Shown one piece after another: positions 50,019 to 64,000 of a stretch of 64,000 nt of DNA (positions are counted from its first letter, which is position 1; every line of letters begins with the position of its first letter). The translations under genes were made by a program, and so were the position numbers. The stretch comes from Kondoa malvinella. Lineage: Eukaryota > Basidiomycota > Agaricostilbomycetes > Agaricostilbales > Kondoaceae. Under the pieces are notes generated by a model. The model was not told the DNA's origin. It did no database searches and worked only from the letters and a program-made list of their open reading frames with translations. Location of the stretch: the NCBI GenBank assembly GCA_039545315.1, contig BCIM01000010.1:694441-758440 (forward strand). The letters run 5' to 3'.

Positions 50019-51362
50019 CTACAATGCTCCTCCTCTTGCATTCGCTACCAAGGCATACTCAAACTCTTCCTTGAACACCTCAGGCTTGCGCGAGAGCACG
50101 CGCTGTTATCTCATGAGCGTCTATCTTGCGTCTTTTGCCAGAACATACCCGTCGACTAATACCACATCAGCTCAAGCCAATACCGCACTGAAGAAAAGAC
50201 TCACAACACCCAGGAACCATCTCTGATCTCGACAAAAGCTTCATCACTCATGACACCCAACATGTTATTGCTATCATGCTTCGGCAACCAATATTTCGGA
50301 GTCAAGCTTATCTGTACATCGCGTCCTATTCAACACCTGAAGATGCAAAAGAGCACGAGACGCACAGGGTTCATCAATCTCAACTTTGGGAATTCCGTCT
50401 GCCAAGGTCTACCGATCCAAGGCAAGACAGAAAGCGTGTGATGGAGTTGTACAGGTCCAGCATTGATGATTTGAGCTGTTCGTCGAGCGAAAGGATCTCG
50501 GATCTTGCCGTTTGCCGCAGCGGGCGTGAGGACTACTCGAGTGATTCGGTTCATTCCTCTCGCTATCACGTCTATGAAAGATATCAGCATGAACAGAAGA
50601 GAAATACAACAGACATACAGAAAGGTGCAGATAGACCTATGAGGCCGAATAGAGTAGCAAGCCCGACATGAACCGCAGGATTTATAGCTGCAAAAGGACG
50701 TCAATGGACATCTTTTGCGCATGCGAGAGAGGACATACGAACATCATTTCCGAGCTTCCTGTTTTGCTCTTCAAGCCAGCCCATGTCACCTCTGCACCAA
50801 ATCAGCGAATTTACTAGGCTATCTCGATTGAACTTACAGCTCATATGCTTTATACAGACTAACTCCCAGGTCATCAGTCCTCATCTGACTTGTGTCCAGT
50901 AAAGACGTACCATATAGGAGCGCCAACGATAGCTTCTGACAGTCTCATTAAACCCACATCCTGCTCAATTGGCAGATCACATACATAGGAACAGGAACAA
51001 AGGACTGTTGCCTTTTGCACTTGACGCATATACTTCTATCGCATCTGCTGGACGGCTTAGCTAGTGAAAGACCAAAGGCAGCAAGAGAACTGACGAGTTG
51101 GCAGATTCGCCTGATTCTCTCCTGCATAGCTTGATGGTCCAGCTATTGGATTGGCTATAGGTACGCTGGGAGCAGCAGCCGGAGCAACGGACGGAGCTGG
51201 ATCAGCTCGAGGCGCTGGCTGGCGGGCAGATTCGTTCTTTCGCTTGATCGGCGCGAATCTCTTCGACTTGCTGTGAGCAGCACGAGATTGTATCCTGCCA
51301 GTGACAATTGGTATAGAAGCAACTCGTCTACAGAGACTTTGTGGTATCAAGAGAGTCGACAT
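50019..51362 (-). CDS. Unknown protein, possible mitochondrial presequence
   Basis: The N-terminus (MSTLLIPQSLCRRVASIPIV then RIQSRAAHSKSKRFAPIKRK) is basic and Ser-rich with no acidic residues, like a mitochondrial presequence. A Pro/Ala-rich linker follows, then exons coding YVCDLPIEQDVGLMRLSEAI, DLGVSLYKAYELGDMGWLEE, NPAVHVGLATLFGLIDVIAR and SLTPKYWLPKHDSNN, ending FKEEFEYALVANARGGAL. The exons join in frame across normal introns in the second half; the first junction is ambiguous. About 350 residues. I do not recognise the family; it may be a mitochondrial ribosomal or assembly protein. Confidence 0.55.
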
Positions 51363-51452
51363 GTTCGCGGTCAGTGTCAAAGGCCAAAGAAAGCAGATTT
51401 AGGAAATGCACAAATCGAATGGATCGCATTGCACATTCCATCATTGAACAGC

Positions 51453-53445
<1,993 letters not shown>

Positions 53446-53570
53446 AATGGCAGATAGTGAACGTAAAGTCGCAGCTAAGGCGAAAGTCAAAACTCTGTCT
53501 CGGGCAATTCTATTCACCCGAGAGCATTGGTGGCACAACTAGCAGTACAAGTCCCTTCTATACATACCCA

Positions 53571-56500
53571 TTACTGTCTATAATACGGTTGTTGAGGTTG
53601 CTGTGGGAGCCCGGGTATCGAGCGAAGCAAAGCTTGGGCGTTCGCGAATGCTTGATTGCCTTGCGGTGCTCCTTGAGGCTGTTGCCAGACTTGCGGCTGA
53701 CCAGGTGGTGGTGGTCTATACTGCCCGTAGCCGCCATACGCTGCGCTTGCAGGGGGTTGCTGGTAGTTCATGGGCGGTTGCTGATATGGCGCGCTTTGCT
53801 GTGGTGGGAAACGAATATGCTGATTATGTTGAGGAGGAGGCTGATATGCGTTGTGTTGCGGAGGAGGGCGGTATCCATTATAGCCGTTTCCAGGGTAGCC
53901 TGAATCCACTATCGGTGCTGGAGGAGTATGTGGTCGAGGTGCATTGTTATACTGCATTGGCGGGCCTCTATTGTAGTCTTGCGGCGGCGGGTAGTGACCT
54001 TGAGGCGGCCCATTGTTGCTATAGCCCTGATACGGACCGTTGTTGTTGTTTCTCGGCGGACCTTGATTATAGCCGCCACGACCTGGCCGTCTCACACCAA
54101 CACCGTCGATATCTCGCCTGTTCTGATGGAAGCCACCTCCGCCGTTCTGCTGTCTGCGATCCGGCACACCTCCTCGCTTGACTGTGTCCTTGTCGTACGG
54201 ATCAAGAGTGCCTTTCTGCACTTTCGCGCCGGGAAGAAGCACACTACGATGAGGTCGAAGCTGCTTGGGGAAATAGTAGAAAGACACCACTGATCGGTCA
54301 TTGTCGATATCGCCCTGACCAGCAAGGTCGAGCGGACTGAAATATGTCGCGCCGGGAACGCATTCGGGATCTGGCATGAGCGCGCCAAACATCCCTTTGG
54401 CGTTGGCTGGGTTGATTGGAAGAGGCTGGCACATAGAATGAGACAACATCTCAAGCAGTTTGACATTAGACTGACCTCTTTTGGTCCTTTGTTGCCATAC
54501 ATGCCAGAGATCGTTGACCACAGCGGATGGTCTTCATGCACAAAGATCGCATCGTGCCCACGAGAGTTTCTCCTCTTCTCATCATCAGACAGCTGATCTT
54601 GTCTGGGATCGAGGGCGCCCAATAATCGATCTTGCTCGATGAAAGGTAATAGCGCTACACCCTGCCAAAGCATCTTCTTGCCATTCATGTCGATATCGAA
54701 GTTTTCTGGGTAGAAGTCAATGATAGGCGAGTCTTCGTTGATCATCAGCCCTTGGAATGGTTTTGGAATATGTTGTCGACTGTATGTTCAAACGGAGGTT
54801 AGCTTTTGCATAGCAAATGTACTTCGTTAACGCACCTGGCAGCGGGGAAGACACCCATAAGCTGATCATAAGGTCTGAAAGGCTCTCCGAGCTCAAAATT
54901 GATATCCAACTCAGACAATTCAGTAAAGTCGGAAGCGAAAGGCGCAAAGTGATAAGGGTAGAACCACTGCCATGAAGGACAGCCTTGGTAGTAGTACGCC
55001 AGAACCCAACAGAGGCCTTCCATGTATGCTTTGACGACGCTGGAATTCCGCGAGATATTAGCGCACGTCAGCGCAACTAATTGACTGGACTCACCCTCGC
55101 CTGTATTCAGTATCCGAAAGCTCAACGCCAAACTTTTGTCTGTAGTATCGCTCTTTGTATCCAGGTTCGTACAATCTGGGCACGTCAAATTTGGTTCAGC
55201 CAAGAGTGCGCAAACTCACTTAACAGTATCTTCCTGCTCAACCATTTGATCGCCCAGAACATTCAGTGGTTTCGGCACGGCAGGTCCTTTCGCTTGGCTA
55301 CCAATGAGCACACTCGTATCTCCCGCATCTTCGTCATCATCTTCCTCCTGCTCTACGTCTTGAGCTGGTTTATCAAGGATCGAATCTGCATCAGCGCGTG
55401 AAGGTGGTACATCAGCTTCGTCGGCCTTTCTCTTGACTCCTCTTGTCTCATCCGTAGCCATAGCGGTGTCCTGCTCTTCAATCTTCGCTTCGGGCGCTTC
55501 CTCTTCAGCCGGCGGAAGTTCACCGCGCAATTCAGCCTTCAATCGTTCTGCGGCAGACATGTTCTCCGCCTTGACTTTGGCAGTATCGATCTTTGGCGGT
55601 TCTGGGTTAGGAGCGAGGAAGCCAGCCGGTTTGCCAGGGAGAAAGGGAGGTTTGTTGGGAAGACTAGATGGAGCGCCATTGGAAGAGGTATTCACTTGCT
55701 TGTACGATGAAGAGGACATGGACTCGAAGCTTGCGTTGCTCTGCGATGGTCGACTAGAGTTGTTGTCGGCTTCGATGCGACGACGCTTGTCGTTCTTATC
55801 TTGCCTTTCCTCGGCTACAGTGGCGTTCAGCTCAAATTCCTGCTCAAACCAACAGGACTGACCTTCTCTACGCTTTCTGAAGATCTCATCTTCGCGAGAT
55901 GCCAAACCATCAAGGATGAATTGCGCCCTTTCAAGCCTGACTCTTCCATGCTCTGTCATGTAGCCACCCATGTTAGGCAACTCCTTCTTCCAAATTTCCA
56001 ACAAGACATCAATCGCTCCTTCCCTAATTTCCAGACTTGGCAAATGAGGCAAGAAATCATTGCCGACAAAGAAGATCAAAAACACCCAATCGTCCAAAGA
56101 ACGCTCAAAGTCCCAATCAGCACCAGGAACATTGAGCTCGACCTCGAGGTATTCGCGCAACACGCCAACATCGAGGAAAATAAAAGGTTTCCGAACGGGA
56201 TTCGCAGCTGCTTCAGCGGCCTCATTCTCTTGAGCCTTCTTGATCTTGTCTAATGGAGCAGTGCACATAGAGGAATGATGACCCGGTTGACCGCATCGAT
56301 GACACCCTCTCGGTTTGGCTGCTTGAAGGAAGACGTCTTCTCGGAGGACCTTGAAATGTGGTTCATGAGTTGCGAGCGACAACATGATCAGATCGGCATC
56401 AAGACCATAGATGACATGTTTGGTATTTGGGTTGTAGTTTGGCTGAACACGCTGCTTACGGATGAAGTCCATGATCTTGTGTTCTCCCTCACCGGGTACG

Positions 56501-57316
56501 GACGCGTCGGAAATAATGACCGTGAGCTGTCAGAATCGCAAACGAATGAGTAGTATTCTTCGATACAAAGATCCTACTGACATCTTGCCAACCTGGTGAG
56601 CTGTTCATCTTTTTGGCTACCCAATATCTCAGACAAGAGGCCAAAAGATCCATAAAAGGCGTTCCGGGTGTGATAGCATTCGAGTCCCAAGCTTTCTTGC
56701 CATTCAGCATCTCCTCATTGACAGTTCTTCCAAGTAGCTTCCACTCTTCAATCGCTTCCAATCTCGCTTCTTCCTTTTCTTGCGCTTCCCTCGCAGCTCT
56801 GAAACGCCTCGACCGCTGTTGGTTCATCTTTGCTCGTGGTGCGACACCATCAATGGCCATGAAGAGCAGCTTGCGAGGCTTGACCATGTTGACTACACGC
56901 TCGGTATAGTTGAAGATTTCAATCATCATTTCTTGCTCAGTTTCTGGAGCTGGTTTGCCCTCTGGATGGGTACACGGGTGGACGATTCCATTCATATCTA
57001 AGTAGAGTCTTGATATAGCATGAGCTAGAGCTACTTTAATGGCATAGAGGAGCTCACGCATCGAATTCTTGTCCATTGGGATTCTTGTTTGCCATGTTGG
57101 TCTTATCTTCATCATCTTCTACGACGGAAGAGACAATCTTTGGGTACTTGCGACTGCCAGAGTGTCGTCAGCGGAGTGCCAGACAGCCCCAGGAAAGAGG
57201 CAAGGAAAGGGGAAAAGCTAACCTGAGCCATCGAAACAACGCTGGTCTGTCAAATTAAGGGATGATCAATACACAATTCGGCTATGACCTAGCACGCGAA
57301 GAGCTTACACTCCCAT
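53571..57316 (-). CDS. RAT1: RAT1/XRN2 nuclear 5'-3' exoribonuclease
   Basis: Nuclear exonuclease that trims rRNA and ends Pol II transcription by degrading the downstream RNA. The N-terminus MGVPALFRWLSRKYPKI is the family signature. [18 protein letters not shown] and [20 protein letters not shown] carry active-site acidic and basic residues. The CCHC knuckle [14 protein letters not shown] near 56290 separates RAT1 from cytoplasmic XRN1. [18 protein letters not shown] and [15 protein letters not shown] follow. The C-terminal tail (54200-53571) is low-complexity, rich in Pro, Gln, Asn, Gly and Tyr. About 1000 residues and ten exons. Confidence 0.95.
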
Positions 57317-57645
57317 CTTGACAGCTGGTCACAAATGCAAAGCACTGATGGAAACGAGGAGACACCGAAAAAAGCAACAAAGAACACGAAACAGGGGAAT
57401 CTAGCCTGTATTAGGGTATCCTGCTATGCTTTGAAAGCTGGTATCGAGGTCTCTGTGCCAAGCGGAGGAGCTTGAGCACTTGGTCGAATATGTTTAATCG
57501 ATGAAATCATAAGGTCAACCCCTTGCCACATGCCCCCATAATACAGCGGTATCTACTAGTAGCCAAGCGATCCTATCTCGCCATTCATCTCATCTGACTC
57601 CCCATCAAAACATCCGCATCTAACTAGCTCTTCCGAAGCAGCGGC
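57317..57645. other. RAT1 upstream region
   Basis: About 330 bases with no exon I can support. It holds the RAT1 promoter and the 3' flank of the next minus-strand gene. Confidence 0.4.
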
Positions 57646-58165
57646 TCAATGCAAGACAGCAACGCTGCTCTGTGGAACGGCAGAATAGAGGAGAGACCAA
57701 GGGCTTTTGTCGAAAGCTTCTTCATACATCTGCCGCGTGAGACGATTGAGGATGCTAGGCTGAAGTCCTGCCTCAGCCAGCTTGTTGATGGGGTTCGCGA
57801 GAGCTTGAATAGTTCCTGCAGCTATATTCATTCGCTGTAAACGCTTCGTGAGGAACGCCAGCACTGTTTACGATCTGAATTAGCTCTTGGTCGCCTAAAG
57901 CAATGATTTACTGACGATCTTCTGCATGTGCTTCATTCTCGGCAGCTGGATCGCCAAAAGGGTTCCTGTCTTCGACCTCTGGTGCGCGTGACATAGGCAC
58001 ATATTGAGATCGAGCAGGTTGAGCTGCTTGTCGACTAGTAGCTTGCTGAGCTTGTCCGGCGGGTCTTGCGGCTGTTGCATCAAAGGGAGATCTGGTGAGC
58101 TCTTGCATAACTTCTGAAAGCAATACACACGAGGGACACCCCCCATCGTCATCGTCGCTATCCAT
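57646..58165 (-). CDS. Small acidic-start hypothetical protein
   Basis: Two exons joined by an intron at about 57864-57912 give about 157 residues. It begins MDSDDDDGGCPSC, has an Ala/Gln-rich low-complexity middle, a short NPFGDP motif and a helical end (FLTKRLQRMNIAAGTIQALA ... MYEEAFDKSPWSLL). The NPF tripeptide could be an EH-domain ligand, but one occurrence means little. No family recognised. Confidence 0.5.
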
Positions 58166-58179
58166 TGTTACATCGATGA

Positions 58180-58820
58180 TTACTGAGACTCTAGGTTGCT
58201 GCGCTGATGCGCGTGCCGCGGTTGCTCTGTAGGTAGCGGCTGAGCAGGTACTTGCGAAGAGGCAGTGACAGTTGGGCCTGGCATCTTGTCGCTATCACCA
58301 GCACTGTAGGTCTCGTCTCTGTAGAAATCAAAGTTAGCGACTAGTTCATTAGAGGCCCGAGGTGATCTTACAAAAGTATACAGTTCCGAATACTGTGTCT
58401 TTCGAGCTCGTCTTTCACCCGACAAGTCTGTGCACGCTTGCTACTCTTTGTGCTGGTGACTGTATGGCCCATCATAAGACCGGACTGGCTGCTCGCAGCA
58501 TCGTAATTTACCGCGGACTGTAACCAGCATTTTCCCGTCCATGGTCTGGCCGCAATGCATCGGATTGACCTCGGCACAACCCATGTAGTGACGGATGAGG
58601 TTGGAAGAGCAGGTGACTGCCGTAAGAAAGCTTTAATATCGGTCTCCAAACAGGGACATCTTCACATACAGAAGCGGTCACAGTCATTACTGCTGCATGA
58701 CACCCTAGTAGTGCGCGTGATCACGATGAATTGCCCTTGAAAGCCATGCCTTCTCTCTTGCGTGAGTCCTGATACTACGTCTCCAAGCGAAACGTCCAGG
58801 ATCCTAAGCGCAGGAGCCAT
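58180..58820 (-). CDS. Cys-containing hypothetical protein
   Basis: Starts MAPALRILDVSLGDVVSGLT at 58820. An intron (about 58625-58672) leads to TCSSNLIRHYMGCAEVNPMH, then an intron near 58441-58521, QACTDLSGERRARKTQ, and a last intron near 58320-58370. It ends SNLESQ at 58180. About 145 residues with a cluster of cysteines in the middle and a Pro/Ser-rich end. The exon joins are my own reading and could differ. No family recognised. Confidence 0.4.
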
Positions 58821-58994
58821 AGCAGGCGGAAGATAAGGGTTGATTATCAGAGAGTGGGGAGAGAGAGATTGACATAGGCATGCAGCCTCCAAGTACGAGA
58901 AAGGTGTCCGTGCGCAAATTCGTTGTTCAATTGGCTTATTGAATCTTTCATATTGCGGGGAGAGAGAATCACGAGGTGAAAGCGATCAAGTGAC

Positions 58995-60204
58995 TCATAC
59001 AATCTCGCCCTGAGTTGAGCCTGCAATCCAGTCGTATACACAAGCCAAGGTTTTCGAAGTCTCGAGAGAATGGCGTCTAATAATCGAAGAATCGCAATTG
59101 ATAAAGGCGTTCTGCGCGCAGATAGTCTGAGGGCGAGTAAGCAAGGAGGGCAAGTGTGAAGATGCATGCTAACCTTGAGCGTGGCACGAGCCCTTGCATC
59201 GTATTCGGTCGAATGAAGACCGACAGTTACGTGGTGGTCGAACTTGCAGTATGCTAGACTTCCGGCGAGTTCACTTCGTGCCAATACATATCCATGAATG
59301 CCGATGAACGCTATCTAAGGACCCAAGTGTTGCAGCGAGTCCCAAGCCAAAGTGCTACCGGACAGGTCGATGGTGTTCAGGTGCTTAAAGTGAGCGAGAA
59401 AGCCGTGTTGAAACGGCCGTACCTCGTCAGTCCGAGCGGACTGAGCCCGCGTAGTCGTGGCGCGTCTTCGATGACGATGGTGGTGATCTCATCCCAGGAT
59501 ATATATCTCTCGTTTAGGTGTACCAGCGAAAGCTTGGACAGCGGCGCAGCAAAGGATCGGATCAGAGCACGCAAAGAAGCAGCGTTGAATCGTATTTTGA
59601 CTAGAGTTAGATTTGCAACGCAAGGTAGTGATGCGGGTGTACTGTTGCTCAATCAGTCCAGGGCATTACATCTCAAGACTAGTACCAACAAAATTTTAGG
59701 CAGCGGTATCATGCTGAAGTTCCAAAGAGACACTGTGCCGCCACTCTCAAGACTGCTGACCAGGTCGTGAATGTGTTCCAATGCCACCGGAAGAAACTCG
59801 GCTGTCACTGTTTCGGGCTGATCACTGTCCAAGGTGAGATGACGCAAGTTGTGCAACCCGCGCGTGGCTTCTACAATGTTTTCATATCGGTTGGCCAACA
59901 GTGGTACGTTGTCCAGCTCCCGAAGTCGAGAACAGAGGTTCAAGAGGAAAGGGACAGCCGCTAGATCTTGTGCTTCTTCAAGCTCCGCATTGTATGAGGA
60001 ATCACTGGACAGACTCAACTTGAACAGCAGCCTCTTGACGTATTGAGCTCGCTGAACACTTTTCGTCAGGCAAGACAACAACAGTGGAGATATTTGTTGG
60101 TTCTCGGATGGTGACTGTGTCGAACAAGGGCGCTCATTGCATGGCTGAATAGAAGAGCCTCGATACCAGGCAGCAGTGATAGATCTCAGCGGTGTCGATG
60201 ACAT
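58995..60204 (-). CDS. Leucine-rich-repeat-like protein
   Basis: The first exon (60204 to about 59700) has repeated leucine-rich units such as LHNLRHLTLDSDQPE and FLLNLCSRLRELDNVPLL. After an intron (donor gttggt near 59694) come VANLTLVKIRFNAASLRALI and LSKLSLVHLNERY, then LKHLNTIDLSGSTLAW. This pattern is seen in fungal F-box/LRR proteins, yet no F-box is evident at the N-terminus. The 3' part is uncertain; the exon coding AGSLAYCKFDHHVTVGL and a last exon ending WIAGSTQGEIV fit the strand and spacing but one join is unclear. Confidence 0.5.
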
Positions 60205-60511
60205 CGAAATGTAGGAAGACTATGCGTCGAGCAGATGAGCCAGGAGCTTAGACTCGTGACGTTTGACCCACTGTTCTCCCATAGCTCGGGACTGAGCTTT
60301 CCAATGGTCATATCCCTGCCGCCCACGCGTAGATGACAGCCAGATCAATCGAAGAGGGTAGCTATCCGCTGAAAGTGTCGACTAGCTTGCTTTCGCCGAG
60401 CACCACTTGTCCGTTCGTACTTGCTGAGAAGGCAACGTCCAGATCTTGTTCAGGCCAGCGACCTGCTCCCTATTCGCGCTGCCTCCGTCTATTCTCGCCC
60501 AGAATCTCCAA
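60205..60511. promoter_or_regulatory. Shared upstream region of LRR-like gene and THG1
   Basis: About 307 bases between two divergent starts. No specific motif recognised. Confidence 0.4.
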
Positions 60512-61601
60512 ATGGCCAACTCGAAATTCTCCTAGTGCGCTGTCCTGCTCATATACAGTCAGCCTCCACTCATAGCCAAGCTAGTGTCCGCAACTTTGAG
60601 CTTTCCGATGCCTTGCTACCAAATACCTATCTCGTCGTCCGGCTAGATGGGAAAGGCTTTCATCGGTTCTCAGACAAGCACAAATTTCGCAAGCCGAATG
60701 ATCGCCGTGCTCTAGACCTCATGAATACTGCTGCTCGACTGGTGATGCAGAACTCGGAGTTTGGGAAATCCATCTTTCTCGCATTTGGTGAATCGGACGA
60801 GTACAGCTTTTGCTTTGACAAGCGCTGTAGCGTGTTCAACAGAAGGGAAGGGTGGGCCGCTCTCTTTCTATGTAATGTACTCCGCAATTTTGACGCATTC
60901 TCGGACCAATAGCAAAATCCTCTCGACCACTGTTTCTCTGTTCACTTCTTTCTACGTTCGCAATTGGCCTGTTTTCTTTCCTGACGATCCGTTGGATCCC
61001 GAGGATGATAGTCCTAGCTTTGACGGGAGGTGAGCGCGGTGTTGTGTGCTCTGCGTGAGTTGACAAACGTTCAGAGTCGTCGTCTATCCTACCTGGAACG
61101 AAGTAGTCGACTACTTCAAATGGAGACAAGTAGACAGTGAGTCTTTGTTAGCTGTTCTTGCCTGGCTGATGACGATTCAGCTCACATTAACAATCTGTAC
61201 AATACTTGCTTCTGGGCTCTGGTCCAGCAGGGCAACATGTCTACATCCGAGGCTCATGCAGAGCTGAAGGTACACCGCTCCCTCTGGCCTAGACGCGAGA
61301 CTGAAGGGTATTATCAGGGCACAGTCTCAGCTCAGAAGAACGAGATTCTCTTCTCTCGCTTCCAGATCAACTATAACAAGATAGACGAGCTCGAAAGAAG
61401 AGGCAGCATATACAGAAGACAAGTGATGGACAAGCCTGAAGAACCTAGCCAAGTAAGCTACATTTTGCCTGACACCACAAAAGCTAATCTTTATGGCAGA
61501 AGAAGAAGCCTAAATCCCCGCCAACAACAGTCGTCCTACTGCACGAAGACATGCTCAAAGATCCCTTCTGGTCCTCTTCGCACTTTGACGCTTATCGATA
61601 A
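60512..61601 (+). CDS. THG1: tRNA-His guanylyltransferase
   Basis: Adds the G at position -1 to tRNA-His, needed for histidyl-tRNA synthetase, by 3'-5' polymerase chemistry. MANSKFSYVRNFEL is assembled across an intron at 60535-60590. LVVRLDGKGFHRFSDKHKF holds the first metal-binding Asp, FLAFGESDEYSFCF the second acidic pair. The HINNLYNTCFWALVQQG motif follows near 61180. The C-terminus reads VVLLHEDMLKDPFWSSSHF. About 280 residues and six exons. It ends five bases before the stop of the convergent GRC3. Confidence 0.94.
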
Positions 61602-61606
61602 ACACC

Positions 61607-64000
61607 TCAAGCCAAAGCCTTTCTTTGCAAATTCCGCCTAGCTCTTCGTTTGGCCGCACCAGCTCCTTCGCCTATATCCAGCGTGAGGTATGGCACACGT
61701 TCCCACTCTACACCGCATACTCTATCTGCTTCTCGGCCAGACGCTACCTGTTGCTGATCAAGCATGGCTACGACCGGCAATTCGATTTCCGCTTTGACGA
61801 GAATGACGGGCTTCTTTAGTTGGTGAATAGGTATAGGTGTAAGTATATGAAGTGACGTGGTGGATGGATCTATAGAGCGGATAAGGGCGAAACCGAGACA
61901 GGTCGTTTCAGCTGATGATGGTATCGGTGCATGAGGGTCATAAGGAAAGCCAGGTAGTCGAGGATGAGCTTCTTCTTCAGCAGTGAAGACGAGTACGGCT
62001 ACCAGAGATGCATTGAGAGCGTATAAAGCATGTTCGTAAGCGACCTCTTCAGGGAAGATGTGCACACTCTGCAAAGCTGGCGATGTCCAGTCAAGAGCGA
62101 GCGGTGTTTGACTGACTAGAGGTTTATCGAAAGAGAACGCCTTTTTTAAGGCATTCGAATACATATAGCTGAGAAGCATTAGCACTCGTGCATCAGCTGC
62201 TGTGATCTTGCTTGTGCTGAGCGAGTCAGAGATCGGTTCGAGCTGATGGACTCTTGGTCCAGTGCCATCTTCAGAATCTGTGTAGCCCACTGGGACATCT
62301 CCAAGCTGAAGGACGATAGAGGGTCGAGCGATATAGGAGATTTGCTGCAGGAGATCTGCCCCTAGTCCTTTCGACCAGCCAGACGTGTTGACGATGAGCG
62401 GAACCAGATCTGATCTTCGTCCATCATCTACCATCTCCTCTTCAGGTCGCATGATATGCTGCTCGTAATACTGGTAAAGGTCGTGAATGGCAGCAGCGTA
62501 TCGCTGAGGGTCAATAGCTGGCGTTGTCGAGCCGATATAGTGTGCTCGGATTGGCGTACGGGGATGCGAAAACGCAGGACCAATGACAGGCTGATCGAGA
62601 AGATGCAGAGAGACCATGCCGCTAGGAGTGAATTCGCTTTGACCGAGATCACAATCGAGCCAAGCGACGCGCCGATGCCTGAGAGAATAGTGAGCTGACG
62701 GTTTTTATGTGTTCGGATGACATACGTAGACAGAAGCCGGTTTACGACCATCTTCGCTAAAGAACTCTTGCCCGCCCTCTTCTGCCCACCAACCAGACAA
62801 ACCAGCCTCTCACTCTTCTCGTCCGCCAATGCACACAAGACCGCTTCCTTCTCTGCGTCTATGGCTAACCTCTTCATGCCTCTTGGTCCGTAATCAAGTA
62901 ATTGCTCGTCTGACACTATCTGAAAGCCGGCACCGTTCCGTGTTTCATCTTCTGTAGCTGCTGGGAATATTTGACCGCTTCGACCGAGCATGCCTGATAT
63001 CCGAGCTAGAGGTGAGAGGTCATGTAAGCCAGTTTTGAGTGGCTGTAAGAGTACAACTGCGGCCGATGAAGGTATAGAGGTATTGGCAAGGTCAACGTTG
63101 ACCAGGTCGAAGCTGAGATTGATCTGTTTGCCATTTGGATGCACGGAAATAACGGGTAAAGCATGGGTCGAAGGTGCCATGACCCCGAGCGGATCAGAAG
63201 AAGGATCTAGCACAGCACCGGCGACACTGATGGAGCCAGACAGTACGCGAACAATGCAAGAGCCGGCAAGAGTTATAGACTGGATTAGATACATCAACCA
63301 GATCAAGGTCATGCTGACGAAGACGTACTTCCGTTGCCTCGAGACCTATCAAAAGTGACACATCCTGTGTAACTGCGCCTGTCGGTATTCGCAATACGTT
63401 CCTCCCTAATTCTGCTGTGAATGTCGTTTTCGGTGGTTGGAGGCTGACTTCCGGTTCAAGTGTTTCGGCTTGCATGTCATCCATAGTTTGGTCGAATGAT
63501 TGATCTGGAACAGTATCTGATACAATAGGCGGAGCATCAGCTGCTGGAGGTTGGGTGGTCTCTTCCTCTTCTTGTTGGATCAGAGGTAAGTCGCTGTCGG
63601 GTTCGGCAACTACATCTTCGACCGCTTGTACATCCTCCCCGCTATTTGGAGGTAGCTGATTGGATACAGCCGGTGCAGAAGATCCTTCCGATTCAGACGT
63701 GCTAGCTTGCTGTCTAACGTGAAGCACAGCATCAACCTCTTCGATAGACTCGTTTGTCTTTCTTCTCTTGCTGGATCTTCTATTCTCGACAGGAGCAGCA
63801 AAGTAACGGTCGTTTGCCTTTTGTTTTGGAACTTTTGGCTCTTTTGCTGAAGGGGAAGTTCGCTCACTTCGCTCTGCATAGGGACGAACGCGCAGACTAT
63901 CGTTCGAAGCAGGAGAAGGAGACAGCTGAGGAGATTTCGGTGATGCAATAGGTGAGACAGGCTCATGCGGCTTGTTGACAATTAAAGCAGATTCTGCAAC
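61607..64000 (-). CDS. GRC3: GRC3 polynucleotide 5'-kinase, 5' end off the window
   Basis: RNA 5'-hydroxyl kinase of rRNA processing (ITS2) and Pol I termination. The P-loop is LVGGQKRAGKSSLAK near 62780. The Clp1-family motif WLDCDLGQSEFTPSGMVSL follows, joined across an intron near 62680-62730, then the large C-terminal domain (IGSTTPAIDPQRYAAAIHDL, LIVNTSGWSKGLGADLL). The N-terminal part to the window edge is acidic and low-complexity (Ser, Pro, Glu, Gln). The frame stays open at 64000, so the start is outside. RAT1 nearby acts in the same rRNA pathway; their closeness may be chance. Confidence 0.92.

Noticed and set aside
50276..50671. Long plus-strand open frame rich in Arg, Ser and Asp
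   Set aside because: The minus strand of the same region holds exons that join into a coherent protein; this frame looks like their shadow.

Overview
This is a nuclear segment of a fungal genome. Genes lie on both strands and are dense and broken by many short GT-AG introns, mostly about 45-60 nt. CTG reads as leucine in conserved positions. The gene set includes a fungal-type phenylalanine ammonia-lyase, a QDE-1-like RNA-dependent RNA polymerase, RAT1, RPC160, a TRAPPC11 homologue and a Fic protein of a type I associate with Basidiomycota. A basidiomycete, perhaps Tremellomycetes-like, is my best guess; this is inference without any search. I saw no rRNA, tRNA, CRISPR array or intact transposon.

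Layout. 0.9-9.6 kb: an MFS sugar/polyol transporter, a poorly resolved stretch holding a copied 3' end of the neighbouring 2OG-Fe(II) dioxygenase, that dioxygenase, a small basic protein, a small secreted protein, and RER1. 9.6-22 kb: TRAPPC11, an alpha-methylacyl-CoA racemase-type CoA-transferase, ATG16, a protein with two zinc fingers, peroxisomal 3-ketoacyl-CoA thiolase with a PTS2 signal, and a membrane-anchored acyl-CoA-binding protein of the ATG37/ACBD5 type. 22.5-32 kb: phenylalanine ammonia-lyase, CTP synthase, a Fic-domain protein and a GDSL esterase, with a repeat of about 220 bp present twice and a third short match. 32.7-44.8 kb: flavin monooxygenase, a one-pass membrane protein, a second GDSL esterase, RdRP, a third GDSL esterase, and a Vfa1-like protein. 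45-64 kb: RPC160, an unknown possibly mitochondrial protein, glutathione-dependent formaldehyde dehydrogenase, RAT1, three unknown or LRR-like genes, THG1 and the 3' part of GRC3, which runs off the right edge.

How genes relate. The racemase, thiolase and acyl-CoA-binding protein point to peroxisomal fatty-acid metabolism, and ATG16 plus the ATG37-like protein to autophagy or pexophagy. RPC160, RAT1, THG1 and GRC3 form a loose RNA-processing group at the right.

The most unusual feature is exon structure. Several conserved proteins can be read only if exons of 5 to 19 nt are included, and in two GDSL esterases these tiny exons carry or split the catalytic residues. The Fic protein, which keeps both its catalytic and its autoinhibitory motif, and the repeat family are the other main points of interest.
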